From the NCBI GenBank assembly GCA_011033025.1, contig WFMF01000015.1:186001-250000 (forward strand): a stretch of 64,000 nt of DNA. Direction: 5' to 3'. This document shows positions 42,664 to 53,930 of the stretch, piece by piece. A model generated the notes under the pieces. The model saw only the letters and a program-made list of their open reading frames with translations. It did not search any database and was not told where the DNA came from. Positions within the stretch are counted from its first letter, which is position 1; every line of letters starts with the position of its first letter. This DNA comes from Beroe forskalii. Taxonomy: Eukaryota > Ctenophora > Nuda > Beroida > Beroidae. Made by a program: the position numbers and the translations under genes.

Positions 42664-45600
42664 TCACGTTAGCCCATAGCGCACTTTGGGTCCTGCGCGT
42701 CTTGGTCACAGCTATATGGATAATTATCCGTAAGGCGCGGTGACATTTCAATGATTAATCAGCATTTAATCACGTACGTACGTACGTTAATTCTCGCGCG
42801 CGCAGCTGGCTAGCCGCGCGCATAAATTAGCACTGACACTGAAAGTTCAACTCATAGCGCGGGATTGCTAAACGCGTTTATCCCTGTTATCGTCGCGCTT
42901 CCGTAGGAAGTGCGCGGCGCGTACACACCTATGCGGGCTTAGGAAGGCGCGGGATACGTTTGAATTGTGAACGCTAATCATGAACTCAAAATGGCCGATA
43001 TTTTGCAGACGTCCTTAATCGTATGATGATGTTGATATCCTACCCGCGCGCGGACAGTGTTTCCAATTTGGACGGTCAATGGTCATATTTGCGCTCTCGC
43101 CAGGGTTAGCCATGCCATCCAGTTGTTGTCGTACGATTTATGACCCGCTGATTCACACAAGAGTCTGTGAACGACCGACAATTGTTAGCCATCCAGTTGC
43201 CCGTCTATTTCTTGTGACTGGATGGCGAGAGCGCAAATGTGACCATCCAAATGTGGAACGTTGCGCGCGCGGGGTATAGTACTAGTAGGGTAACATCCTA
43301 CGATCCATACACTTACAGTCAAAAGAAATAGACGGGCAACGTCCGTTGACGTAGACGTTGCCTTCGGCGATAAGAATCATCGCCGCGCAGATTCTCACGA
43401 GGGTCTGTCAACGGCCGACAAATATCACATGCGGTACAGTATTTAAGAAAAAGATCAAAGAACAATACTAATTGAAGAGGTAAAGTTGGTCTAATTATAA
43501 AGAACGATCGCAAAATAATTATGAAATAAATAAAATAAAAGTTTAAAATAATTCAAAGTAAACGGTTTTAATTTTGAACGCGTCCCTTATTAAATAAACG
43601 GTGGCAAGGGGGTGGATATAAAACCTGCTACAATGATATTTCACTCTTAGTTTTAAGTCTGCTTAAACGGCTCCCAGTTTTATTTTACAGGTAACGAGGT
43701 GGTACGGGTCGTTACAAGGTGTCAGGTAGGGTTAATTGAGATAAGCCTGATTCCAGTAGTAAGTAGTGACCAACTGAGCAAGTCCGATCAAGCAATTACA
43801 CCATTTAACTATTAAATACAAATACATCGGAGACATGGTTTTGTTTCAGATTGTTTTACTGCATTCGTTCCATGCCTTCAGCGGCAGGATGGTCTTAAAC
43901 CTTCGAGATAAAAACATACGGGTTACAGCAACCCTTTCAGTTTAAAGAACATAAGTTATCAAATACGTTTTCTGCTTGTGTTACAAAATCCACAATCCAC
44001 ATAGAGTTTCAAATTGAAAGGGTTATAAAATTACGTGAAATCTATCTTTAAATCGTTGCCATTAAAACGCCAAATACTGCGAATTATAAATACCTTCAAC
44101 ACTAATGTTTGAAGTTCAAAAGCAAAGCATAAACAACCAGAATGTATATTTTCAATCGACAATTATAAATGAATAAATTTGATGTTTTAAAATAAAAGCT
44201 ATGTTCATGAGAGACGTTTGATATAAATACAGTAACAATTCATAGTCACATGGTCTCAACTCATCGCATTGAATATATGTTGTATTCAAAAGATTAAATC
44301 AAACACTGCATTTGATATAATAATAAAAATTTGATTCTCCTGAAGACTACATTTTCAAGCCGTTTGCCCTCATGATCTGCTTCAGGTTATCTATTTCCAG
44401 CTGCAGAATGAGGTTCTGTCTGTTGAGGTTGTCTATTTCCAACTTCATGCTCTGCCAATCCCTGACACTAACAGGAAGCGTCACTATTTCACCGTTTTCA
44501 CTCCCAACCATGCCCCCACTGGCACTTCCCTGAAACGGCCGTGAGTTATAGTGAATACCCACACAATGCTCCCAAGGCTACATCCACTAGGATAACAGGT
44601 CTCAGCACACATCCATTTCAGGGTTCCGCCTCAAAATGGTCATATGCCTCAAAAGTGAGAGTGGTGTTTCTACTCCGAGGTAAACTGAAACTACCTTAAA
44701 ACAGAGCAATATCAAGGAACCTGTAGTTGCTGTGTAGAGGGGGAGAGGGTTGGGGTCGCCTGTAGTTTCTGAGTAGGGGAGAAGGCCTGTAGAGGGCAGA
44801 AGGCTTGGGTCGCCTGGAGAGGAGGGGTGGAGGTGAAGGCTTGGGTCGCCTGGAGAGGAGGGGTGGAGGTGACGCTGTTGAAACCGGAGCCCTGCGCCGC
44901 TTTGCTCTCCTCAGCCAGCCGCTTCATCTTCTCCCGGAGTTTGGCGGCGAAGTCGTTACACGGCTTGATAACGACATCCAGCGTGTTTTGGGACACGATC
45001 AGCGACTGAGAATGGGGAATATAAGGAGTGTTTTGTAGTGGCGAACTTGTTCTTCAAAGTTTCAAATAATAATAATAAGTTAATATTTCAAAATAATACT
45101 GAATGAGCCTTTATAATATAATACCTTTCCTTTAATTTTAAGTTATGCTTCCAACTCAATCAATTTAGTTCCAATAAAATTAACCAACAAGTCACCTCAA
45201 AGTTATCCTGGATCAGAAGCTCCTGGAGGATCGGCTCCCATTTTTCTTTAGACACTTTATCTCTCAGAGTACTTAACATCTTTTCCAATCCCTGAGGGCA
45301 ACCCCATATTTAGAAAATATGAAAACGAAACTGACCACAAATTTCGTTGTCAAAGAAAAAGCGCTATCAACGGACCCAAGAAGTGTGAGATAACCAAAAT
45401 GAGGCTGTTGCAGCACACGTGGATGCTAACCGGAACAAATGGACTGTTTTTCGTCGCTCAGATGAAATAATCCTAAGGGGTGCCTTGACCTCAAAAAGGA
45501 TATGCTCCAGATATGCTTTTTCCCTGGCAATTGTCCAGAAATACAACATTTAAATAACTTGAAACCTTCGGTTATCGTGTTTAAGGCTATTAGTTCAGAC

Positions 45601-45928
45601 CCTTCCGTACACAAGAAAACCATTTTTAAGATTTTATCTAATTTTCTTCAGAAACGTGTGTGCTAGCTGGGTTAAATTGTACAGAAATTTGCCCCGGATG
45701 TCAACCAATCATCCTTTTCTTTAGTTTTGGACCTGAACGCCCTGAATATGTCCTGAACAGTGAAATAGGACCATAAAACATGACCTAGAAGATATAGAAT
45801 TCGCCATACAGCGGAGCACCTTAAAACAATCAAAAAACAAGCTAAATGACCCACTCAAAAATCATCGTTAAGACTGAAAATTTGCAATTCAGTCTGGTAC
45901 AGACCCTTGTACTCAAATATGTCAAATA
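42546..45928. repeat. Tandem duplication, copy 1 (~3.38 kb)
   Basis: Matches copy 2 at 45,929-49,210 through most of its length. It starts at GCATATGATTTTGGATGGGG and ends in GTACTCAAATATGTCAAA. Contents in order: fold-back remnant, GC-rich segment with ACGTACGTACGTACG (42,774) and GCGCGCG runs, hairpin with GCGCTCTCGCCAGG arms, AT-rich sequence, and three minus-strand exons of a Tudor-gene 3' end. The GC-rich segment shares strings with the element at 640-890. Confidence 0.9.
44347..45291 (-). CDS. Duplicated 3' exons of the Tudor-domain gene (distal copy)
   Basis: Three exons on the minus strand, 45291-45196, 45005-44721 and 44529-44347, match exons 3-5 of the gene at 47,720-50,938, with frames, phases and splice sites kept. 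They would encode MLSTLRDKVSKEKWEPIL, then SQNTLDVVIKPCND...TSTPPLQATQAF repeats, then a coiled-coil end LEIDNLNRQNLILQLEIDNL. Differences from the proximal copy: 6 bp fewer in the Pro/Gln-rich exon (in frame), and a different first few residues of the last exon (GSASGG versus QVTASGG). No Tudor exons lie directly upstream in this unit. It is either an alternative 3' end spliced to the upstream Tudor exons or an orphan duplicate. Confidence 0.6.
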
Positions 45929-48900
45929 TGCATATGATTTTGGATGGGGTATTCATTCTCTCTGCCCATTAAATTCTTTCACTTCAGTCCAAAGTGTTGC
46001 AGTTGATGGTCCAATAAATAGCATGGAAAATTTTCCCCTTAAACTTTCACGTTAGCCCATAGCGCACTTTGGGTCCTGCGCGTCTTGGTCACAGCTATAT
46101 GGATAATTATCCGTAAGGCGCGGTGACATTTCAATGATTAATCAGCATTTAATCACGTACGTACGTACGTTAATTCTCGCGCGCGCAGCTGGCTAGCCGC
46201 GCGCGCATAAATTAGCACTGACACTGAAAGTTCAACTCATAGCGCGGGATTGCTAAACGCGTTTATCCCTGTTATCGTCGCGCTTCCGTAGGGAAGCGCG
46301 CGGCGCGTACACACACCTATGCGGGCTTAGGAAGGCGCGGGATACGTTTGAATTGTGAACGCTAATCATGAACTCAAAATGGCCGATATTTTGCAGACGT
46401 CCTTAATCGTATGATGATGTTGATATCCTACCCGCGCGCGGACAGTGTTTCCAATTTGGACGGTCAATGGTCATATTTGCGCTCTCGCCAGGGTTAGCCA
46501 TGCCATCCAGTTGTTGTCGTACGATTTATGACCCGCTGATTCACACAAGAGTCTGTGAACGACCGACAATTGTTAGCCATCCAGTTGCCCGTCTATTTCT
46601 TGTGACTGGATGGCGAGAGCGCAAATGTGACCATCCAAATGTGGAACGTTGCGCGCGCGGGGTATAGTACTAGTAGGGTAACATCCTACGATCCATACAC
46701 TTACAGTCAAAAGAAATAGACGGGCAACGTCCGTTGACGTAGACGTTGCCTTCGGCGATAAGAATCATCGCCGCGCAGATTCTCACGAGGGTCTGTCAAC
46801 GGCCGACAAATATCACATGCGGTACAGTATTTAAGAAAAAGATCAAAGAACAATACTAATTGAAGAGGTAAAGTTGGTCCAATTATGAAGAACGATCGCA
46901 AAATAATTATGAAATAAATAAAATAAAGTTTAAAATAATTCAAAGTAAACGGTTTTAATTTTGAACGCGTCTCTTAAAATAAACGGTGGCAAGGGATGGA
47001 TATAAAACCTGCTACAATGATATTTCACTCTTAGTTTAAGTCTGCTTAAACGGCTCCCAGTTTTATTTTACAGGTAACGAGGTGGTACGGGTCGTTACAA
47101 GGTGTCAGGTAGGGTTAATTGAGATAAGCCTGATTCCAGTAGTAAGTAGTGACCAACTGAGCAAGTCCGATCAAGCAATTACACCATTTAACTATTAAAT
47201 ACAAATACATCGGAGACATGGTTTTGTTTCAGATTGTTTTCCTTCCATGCCTTCAGCTTCAGCGGCAGGATGGTCTTGAACCTTCGAGATAAAAACATAC
47301 GGGTTACAGCAACCCTTTCAGTTTAAAGAACATAAGTTATCAAATACGTTTTCTGCTTGTGTTACAAAATCCACATAGAGTTTCAAATTGAAAGGGTTAT
47401 AAAATTACGTGAAATCTATCTTTAAATCGTCGCCATTAAAACGCCAAATACAGCGAATTATAAATACCTTCAACACTAATGTTTGAAGTTCAAAAGCAAA
47501 GCATAAACAACCAGAATGTATATTTTAAATCGACAATTATAAATGAATAAATTTGATAAGCTTAAAATAAAAGCTATGTTCATGAGAGACGTTTGATATA
47601 AATACAGTAACAATTCATAGTCACATGGTCTCAACTCATCGTATTGAATATTTGTTGCATTCAAAGATTCAATCAAACACTGCATTTGATATAATAATAA
47701 AATTCGACTCTCCTGAAGACTACATTTTCAAGCCGTTTGCCCTCATGATCTGCTTCAGGTTATCAATTTCCAGCTGCAGAATGAGGTTCTGTCTGTTGAG
47801 GTTGTCTATTTCCAACTTCATGCTCTGCCAGTCCCTGACACTAACAGGAAGCGTCACTATTTCACCGTTTTCACTCCCAACCATGCCCCCACTGGCAGTT
47901 ACCTGCTGCGTAGGTGAGTTATAGTGAATATCCACACAATGTTCCAAAGGCTACCTCCACTAGGATAACAGGTCTCAGCACACATCCATTTCAGGGTTCC
48001 GCCCCAAAATGGTCATTATATGCCTCAAAAGTGAGAGTGGTGTTTCTACTCCGAGGTAAACTGAAACTACCTTAAAACAGAGCAATATCAAGGAACCTGT
48101 AGTTGCTGTGTAGAGGGGGAGAGGGTTGGGGTCGCCTGTAGTTTCTGAGTAGAGGGGGAGAAGGCCTGTGTAGAGGGGCAGAAGGCTTGGGTCGCCTGGA
48201 GAGGAGGGGTGGAGGTGAAGGCTTGGGTCGCCTGGAGAGGAGGGGTGGAGGTGACGCTGTTGAAACCGGAGCCCTGTGCCGCTTTGCTCTCCTCAGCCAG
48301 CCGCTTCATCTTCTCCCGGAGTTTGGCGGCGAAGTCGTTACACGGCTTGATAACGACATCCAGCGTGTTTTGGGACACGATCAGCGACTGAGAATGGGGA
48401 ATATAAGGAGTGTTTTGTAGTGGCGAAACTTCAAGATTTCTTCTGAAAGTTTCAAATAATAATAAAAGTTAATATTTCAAAATACTGAACCAGACTGGGG
48501 CACAGTAAAATTTACATGTCCTTTAATACTTTTTAATACCTTTGCCCAAAATTTGAATTTTAAGTTAATGCCTTCCTTCAACTCAATCAATTTAGTTCCA
48601 ATAAAATTAACCAACAAGTCACCTCAAAGTTATCCTGGATCAGAAGCTCCTGGAGGATCGGCTCCCATTTTTCTTTAGACACTTTATCTCTGAGAGTACT
48701 TAACATCTTTTCCAATCCCTGAGGGCAACCCCATATTTAGAAAATATAAAAACTACCTGACCCCGCATCAACGGACCCAAGAAGTGTGAGATAACCACGT
48801 GGAAAAATTGAACACTTGCAATTTTCTGGAGAAACGGCTGCCGGGAGTGACTTTTTGATGTGATATTGCTTTTTTCAGACATTTTTGGATTAAGACAACG

Positions 48901-49210
48901 GGTTTTTAAATAACTAAGTTTATTAACCCATTCTACAGCAGATTTAAATTTCTAATTATTTTTAAGATTGAAACAAACGTTGTCAGCTGGGAAAAATCAA
49001 CGGACCCAAGAAGTGTGAGATAATCAAAATGAGGCTGTTGCAGCACGTGGATATAACCTGAACAAATGGACTGTTGACCTAGAAGATGAAATACCATACA
49101 GGGTGCCTTGACCTCAAAAACAAGCTAAATGACCCACTCAAAAATCATCGTTAAGACTGAAAATTTGCAATTCAGTCTGGTACAGACCCTTGTACTCAAA
49201 TATGTCAAAA
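45929..49210. repeat. Tandem duplication, copy 2
   Basis: Second copy of 42,546-45,928, ending near a small palindrome (CAAATATGTCAAAATTTTGACATATTTG, interrupted) at 49,197-49,225. Copies differ mainly by small indels; the AT-rich end (48,745-49,100) is more rearranged. Confidence 0.9.
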
Positions 49211-50938
49211 TTTTGACATATTTGGTCATATTTGTCATTTTATGCCTGTAGTGACAATCATTTCCGAACGCCCTAGTATGTGACGGCTCCCTAAGGTATT
49301 GGAGTATTGGCGCTTTTACAATTACAGGGCAATAAATTTCATAACCTCCACCTCCCCAATTAATCAAGCGCCATTGAAGCAAGGAGTGGCATCAGGAGAA
49401 CAAAGAGTACCAAAACTCGATGAGGACTCGATTTCAATTTGAGATTGAAGTGTTTATTCAGAATTATTTATAGAAATTAGAGTGTGGAATTATTGTTTGG
49501 AATTAGAAATTAGAGTGTGGAATTATAGTTTGGAATTAGAAATTAGAGTGTGGAATTGATGGTATTGAAACTACAACTATGGATTGACTCCGATTAAACC
49601 AGAGTCGACCAGACGTTATAGCTAAACTTTATCAATCGCATTTTCCTGTTACTACTTAGCCTTTTTGTCTTACAAAAGGCATTGAGGACGGTTGGCAGAG
49701 ATCGTGGTTTGGGAAAGTGAAAAATAGGATAGGTAAATAGTCACAATACAACTACTGTAATTTCTGGCTTCGGTTCTGTGATTAGTTTAGTGCCAAACTG
49801 AATAACTATTCGACTGTATACTGAATTTGAATATGTTCGAGAAAACGATGGTCGATGTGAAAGAAGAATATTGCTTTTTGGAACAAACGACAGCATTAAA
49901 CGGAAAACGAAAGCATGAAATTTGAACATCAGATGAAAAGGGAAATTAACTGAGTGAGCGAATTTTATAAAGTCCTGATTGTTAAGACAATCAATATCAT
50001 TGAATCAGTGTCTTAATCTAGCATCTATTCTTAAATTTTATAAAATCCCCATCACAAAATTTCAATTTCTTGCTGATGATAACGTGCAAGAAGGACCGAA
50101 ACCCTCCGAATCCACCCAATTAACAAGCAGAACCATCCGAACCCACCAAAAGTAAAATTTTTGAGTGGGTAAGGGTAACCTCGTTTTGGGCTTGGTTCGG
50201 GCTATTTTCATATCTTCACGAGAAAATAATGTATTGTCGAGCAATATTTTCAATTCTGTTGGGTACGGTGGTTAAGAGTTTGTTCGAGGGTTTCAAGGCA
50301 AATTCCGGTGGGTTGGGTCGTTTTTGATGGTCCCTGTTTTTACTATCAACGCTGCCGCTCACGGTATCCCCTTTGTGTGAGACACCAAATACACCGTGCC
50401 GAGACGGAAGAACACTGAACAGTATAATAGTACCTGGAAAGTGATAGCGAAGGCCAGGGACGGCACAGAGTTGTATTGCTCCAGGCCAGGAACCATGGCG
50501 TCCAGCGGCACTTCGTTAGTCATACCGTAGTCCAGGGAATAGACAGAGCAGGACGACTCTGCGGATTTACTGCGTTAGGCTGGTATTGACTTTGAGTTAT
50601 ACTGGTGTTGGGATGGCACTGACTGTAAGTACATGTCCTTTCAAATTAATGTCATTTGCTCTGTGCCACTAACCTTTGGCCTTTATCACCCTTGCTCTGT
50701 GCCACTAACCTTTGGCCTCCATGATCCTTGCTCTGTACCACTAACCTTTGGCCTCCATGATCCTTGCTCTGTGACACTAACCTTTGGCCTCCATGATCCT
50801 TGCTCTGTACCACTCCTGATGCTCGTCTGAGAAACACAGAACCAATTCGTCCTTTTCAGGGACACAGCCCAAGGATTTGAAGGTAGGACAACTGTCTCCG
50901 GCTCCATGGACTGACGAGAGGAAGTCTGTGGCACTTTG
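47720..50938 (-). CDS. Tudor-domain protein, C-terminal part (five exons seen)
   Basis: Minus-strand exons 50938-50782, 50558-50434, 48718-48623, 48387-48097 and 47905-47720 join in frame (about 284 residues visible). Exons 1-2 encode a Tudor core: DELVLCFSDEHQEWYRARIM, then CSVYSLDYGMTNEVPLDAMV, with the family W-Y-R-A and D-Y-G hallmarks. Tudor domains bind methylated arginine or lysine and are common in germ-granule/piRNA proteins; that role is inferred from the family only. The rest is helical (MLSTLRDKVSKEKWEPILQE, AAKLREKMKRLAEESKAAQG), then Pro/Gln/Thr-rich repeats (TSTPPLQATQAF twice), and a C-terminal coiled coil ending RANGLKM. Upstream exons (5' end of the gene, above 50.94 kb) were not found, so the annotation is partial. 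The exon 1 donor lies in a 36 bp minisatellite. Exons 3-5 have a tandem duplicate downstream. Confidence 0.7.
49211..50433. other. Intron of the Tudor gene, with 33 bp tandem repeat
   Basis: No exon convincingly seen between exon 2 and exon 3 of the Tudor gene. At 49,475-49,560 a unit of about 33 bp (AATTAGAGTGTGGAATTATA...) repeats three times. Confidence 0.5.
50658..50817. repeat. 36 bp minisatellite containing a splice donor
   Basis: Four full units and one partial of CTCTGTACCACTAACCTTTG followed by GCCTCCATGATCCTTG (plus strand). Read on the minus strand, each unit repeats the last ~30 coding bases of the Tudor exon plus its donor AAAG|GTTAGT. The highest-coordinate copy is the real exon end; the rest are in the intron. 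Confidence 0.85.
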
Positions 50939-51693
50939 CTGAAAGGTTAAAAGGTAGGTTGGTGTGGGACGTGAGTAACAACTTCTCTAGATGCATGATA
51001 TGTTTAAAGTTTTACTAAAAAGGGAAAGACGTAAAATTGTTGCTATCGTACCGTGCTGATAAGATTATTGGGAGAAGTAATCCTATTTTCATTTCAAAGC
51101 CATATCCAGCTGTTGGGTCAGGGTATGCTGTAGGTGTGTTTGCCGCCATAATCCATCTCCTCGCTTTATCATTAGCTTGATATGTTTTTTAATCGAATAT
51201 GAGCGGCACACAAGGTTACTGAAATCCATTGACTTCATATCATGGTATTGCTCATACCTATCTTCATGGAATGTAGGTACAGCTCTTGGTTTTGGAAGTG
51301 TCTCAAAAAGGAACTGCTCATTGTTATATTAAGTTTTCGAGTTCGGGGTAGTGTAACCTGGAAACTTTTGCACTGTTGCATAACATTATCCTCTCAACAT
51401 ACAAGCGATTTTACTGTTCTCAATTTTCACGGCAGTCAACTGCTCTCAATTTTCCCCGTGGTATGCTGAGGCTTTTCACCACTTTCAAAGTTTGCCCTCG
51501 TATGTGGTGTCATGTTTTTAGAAGTCGAGTTCTCAATTTTCCAACTAAAAAGTTTGTTGTATGACAGCAACGATAGAGCTGTTAAGTTGAAAACAATGGC
51601 AAAACACTATTGAGTTGTCATTGTACTCCAGACCTCTGGCTTCTGGGGTTGTCGCCCCCAGACCCCTGTTTCTCTTTTGAAGTTGAAATCTAA

Positions 51694-52038
51694 GCCATCA
51701 AGAAACTGAAATCCACCCAACGTGCTTTTACATGCAACATCGTTGGATATCCTACTGGGATATCCAATAGGCTTGGTATGATGTCCCTCCAAAGGCGTAG
51801 AGAGCGGTATGTGATAATGCACAATGTAAATGTGAAAGATCTGGCAGTTTACCGTGGAAACTGCCGTTTTAAAGTGCCCCCAATGAATAAAAAGGCAACA
51901 GTCTTCACGAAATCTATGTACGATCACTCATTTGCCGTCCTTGGTCTGAGGTTTTGGAATGCTGTTCCAAGAAAAATTAAAGTCGCTCCATCCTTCGAGG
52001 CATTCAAATCAAGACTGACATCCCACCTCTTGCCTTGA
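51694..52038 (+). pseudogene. LINE (CR1/jockey-like) reverse-transcriptase C-terminal fragment
   Basis: About 114 residues in one frame up to a stop at 52,036-52,038. Hallmarks of the non-LTR retrotransposon ORF2 tail: QRAFTCNI, LGMMSLQRRRERYVIM, then FAVLGLRFWNAVPRKIKVAP and FEAFKSRL. The frame is closed by a stop just upstream (51,691) and the catalytic RT core is missing, so it is a 5'-truncated relic, as usual for LINEs. It lies in the presumed upstream part of the Tudor gene on the opposite strand. Confidence 0.75.
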
Positions 52039-52149
52039 TCATCCTCAACTTGGAAGTCCTTTGAGAAACATTCCTGATCTACCTCCAGTTCCAGGTTACA
52101 CTACACCGAACTCAAACTCAATACTGGATTGAACCACGGGCGGCCTACA

Positions 52150-52900
52150 GCCGGTGGTTTAATTGGGTATGGTTCAAAGCCCAAGGTAAGGGTGAGGCTG
52201 GTACGGGTGAGCCCTGGAGTATCGAGGTTATACCAAGGCATTGGTGAAGCCCGAGGTTCGGTGGAGCCTGGTATGGTTAAGCCCAAGCTAAGGGTGAGTC
52301 TGGTACGGGTGAGCCCTGGAGTATCGCGGTTATACCAAGGCATTGGTGAAGCCCGAGGTTCAGTGGAGCCTGGTATGGTGAAGCCCAAGGTAAGGGTGAG
52401 GCTGGTACGGGTGAGCCCTGGAGTATCGAGGTTATACCAAGGCATTGGTGAAGCCCGAGGTTCGGGTGAGTCTGGTATGGTTAAGCCCAAGGTAAGGGTG
52501 AGTCTGGTACGGGTGAGCCCTGGAGTATCGAGGTTATACCAAGGCATTGGTGAAGCCCGAGGTTCGGGTGAGTCTGGTATGGTTAAGCCCAAGGTAAGGG
52601 TGAGTCTGGTACGGGTGAGCCCCTATATCGGGGTTATCCCAAGGCGTTGGAGCCTGGTATGGTGAAGCCCGGCAATGGGGTGAGTCTGGTATGGGCGAGG
52701 CCGTGTATAGAGGTGAGCCCCGGACAATTGGGTGAGCCCTAGATTAAGGCTTTAAGGGGAGCGGTGTATAGGGAGCCTAGATAAAATATGATCCCATGTG
52801 TAGGGGAAGCCTGGGTATGGTGATTGGTGAAATCTGTAATTCTAGAATAGGGTGAGCCCGTATAACCGAAGTCAGAAACGGTTACATGGGCTCCCCTCTA
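52150..52900. repeat. 102 bp tandem array (GAGCCTGGTATGG family)
   Basis: GTACGGGTGAGCCC recurs at 52,201, 52,303, 52,405, 52,507 and 52,609, an exact 102 bp period. Degenerate units continue to about 52,900. 102 is divisible by three, so both strands show long open frames (163 and 178 residues) that I regard as artefacts. Same family as 5.0-5.5 kb and 6.8-7.4 kb. Confidence 0.9.
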
Positions 52901-52949
52901 CTTGCCAGCCCCATTTATAGTGGGATGAATTGAATCATTATGAGGGATG

Positions 52950-53600
52950 CTGAACTCTACTACTTCTTCAGAAAACAATCCGAACAAAATATGCCTAAAC
53001 GCATATTGGGGGGGGGTCAACATAGGGATGAGACAGAGCGCATTCCTGGGGCGTATGATTAAATTGGGACTAAATTGAACATTTCTAGATCTATTGGTAA
53101 TGTAGTTACTATCGATGACTATGCGCTCACCGTGAGAAGAGTTTGAGATTTCAACATCCCAGCTATAACTCCCTCATTCCTCAATGGCATAATTTTATGA
53201 CTTGAAAAAAACGACTTTCCACAAATTTTATGAAATTGGACGAAAACGGGGCAGTCTCTGCTGTGGTAAAACTACCAGATGAAACACTTCCGATTCGTTT
53301 TGCAAAACTTCTCGAGGTTCTGTTTAACAAAACACCTATTATGCCGAGAGCCACCGTCCATCTAAGCCAAAATCGAAATTTTGATAATTTCCACATTTTG
53401 ACGATTTTACGACCATTGCCATTATTTATTGGACGACGTTATATGATACGTTAATTTACGATGCTCCAGATTTACAGGACAATAATTTGACTGTAATGAT
53501 ATTGCCAGATGCTACCCCAAAAGCCAAAGTGGATTCGACAAGCTGCTAATTTATGTTTCTGATTCCATTAATTGCCAATTTAAAGGGATTGCCAATTTAA
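52950..53600. repeat. Dispersed repeat R4, copy 1 (uninterrupted)
   Basis: Matches 59,370-59,911 plus 60,547-60,680 in the same orientation: GGTCAACATAGGGATGAGAC, AAATTTTATGAAATTGGACG, TTATTGGACGACGT and GTAATGATATTGCCAGATGC are shared in order. It gives the empty-site state for the insertion in the second copy. Confidence 0.85.
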
Positions 53601-53930
53601 GAATTTAAAAACATATTACATATTTCAGCACATTCACTGCCGCCTTGTAATAAAGTTTAAAATTGTTGTAATTGTTACAATAGCGTGTAGCTCAATCAAT
53701 TGAAAACCCCACCCCTCCCCAAGGCTGATTACTTATTATTGGTACCTAAAAGACTTCTTTACGATCGGTACCGGACCTAATTAACATTGCTGCTTGGTCC
53801 CATGATAAGAATAATTCAATGCTTCAATTTCATGAGGTTGAATCATAACCGCATTTCAAGTTTGTCTTATTTCATTTGGACGCTCCTGTTTTGTCTTCCT
53901 TAAACCTAGTGTAATTTATAGGTTTTAACA

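Noticed and set aside
43079-43279. 66-residue ORF repeated identically at 46,467-46,667
   Set aside because: It lies in a hairpin (GCGCTCTCGCCAGG arms) of the duplicated element; identity is due to the duplication, and no domain is seen.
51607-51927. 106-residue minus-strand ORF
   Set aside because: Antisense shadow of the LINE reverse-transcriptase tail.
52101-52665. Overlapping 163- and 178-residue ORFs on opposite strands
   Set aside because: Both follow from the 102 bp periodicity.
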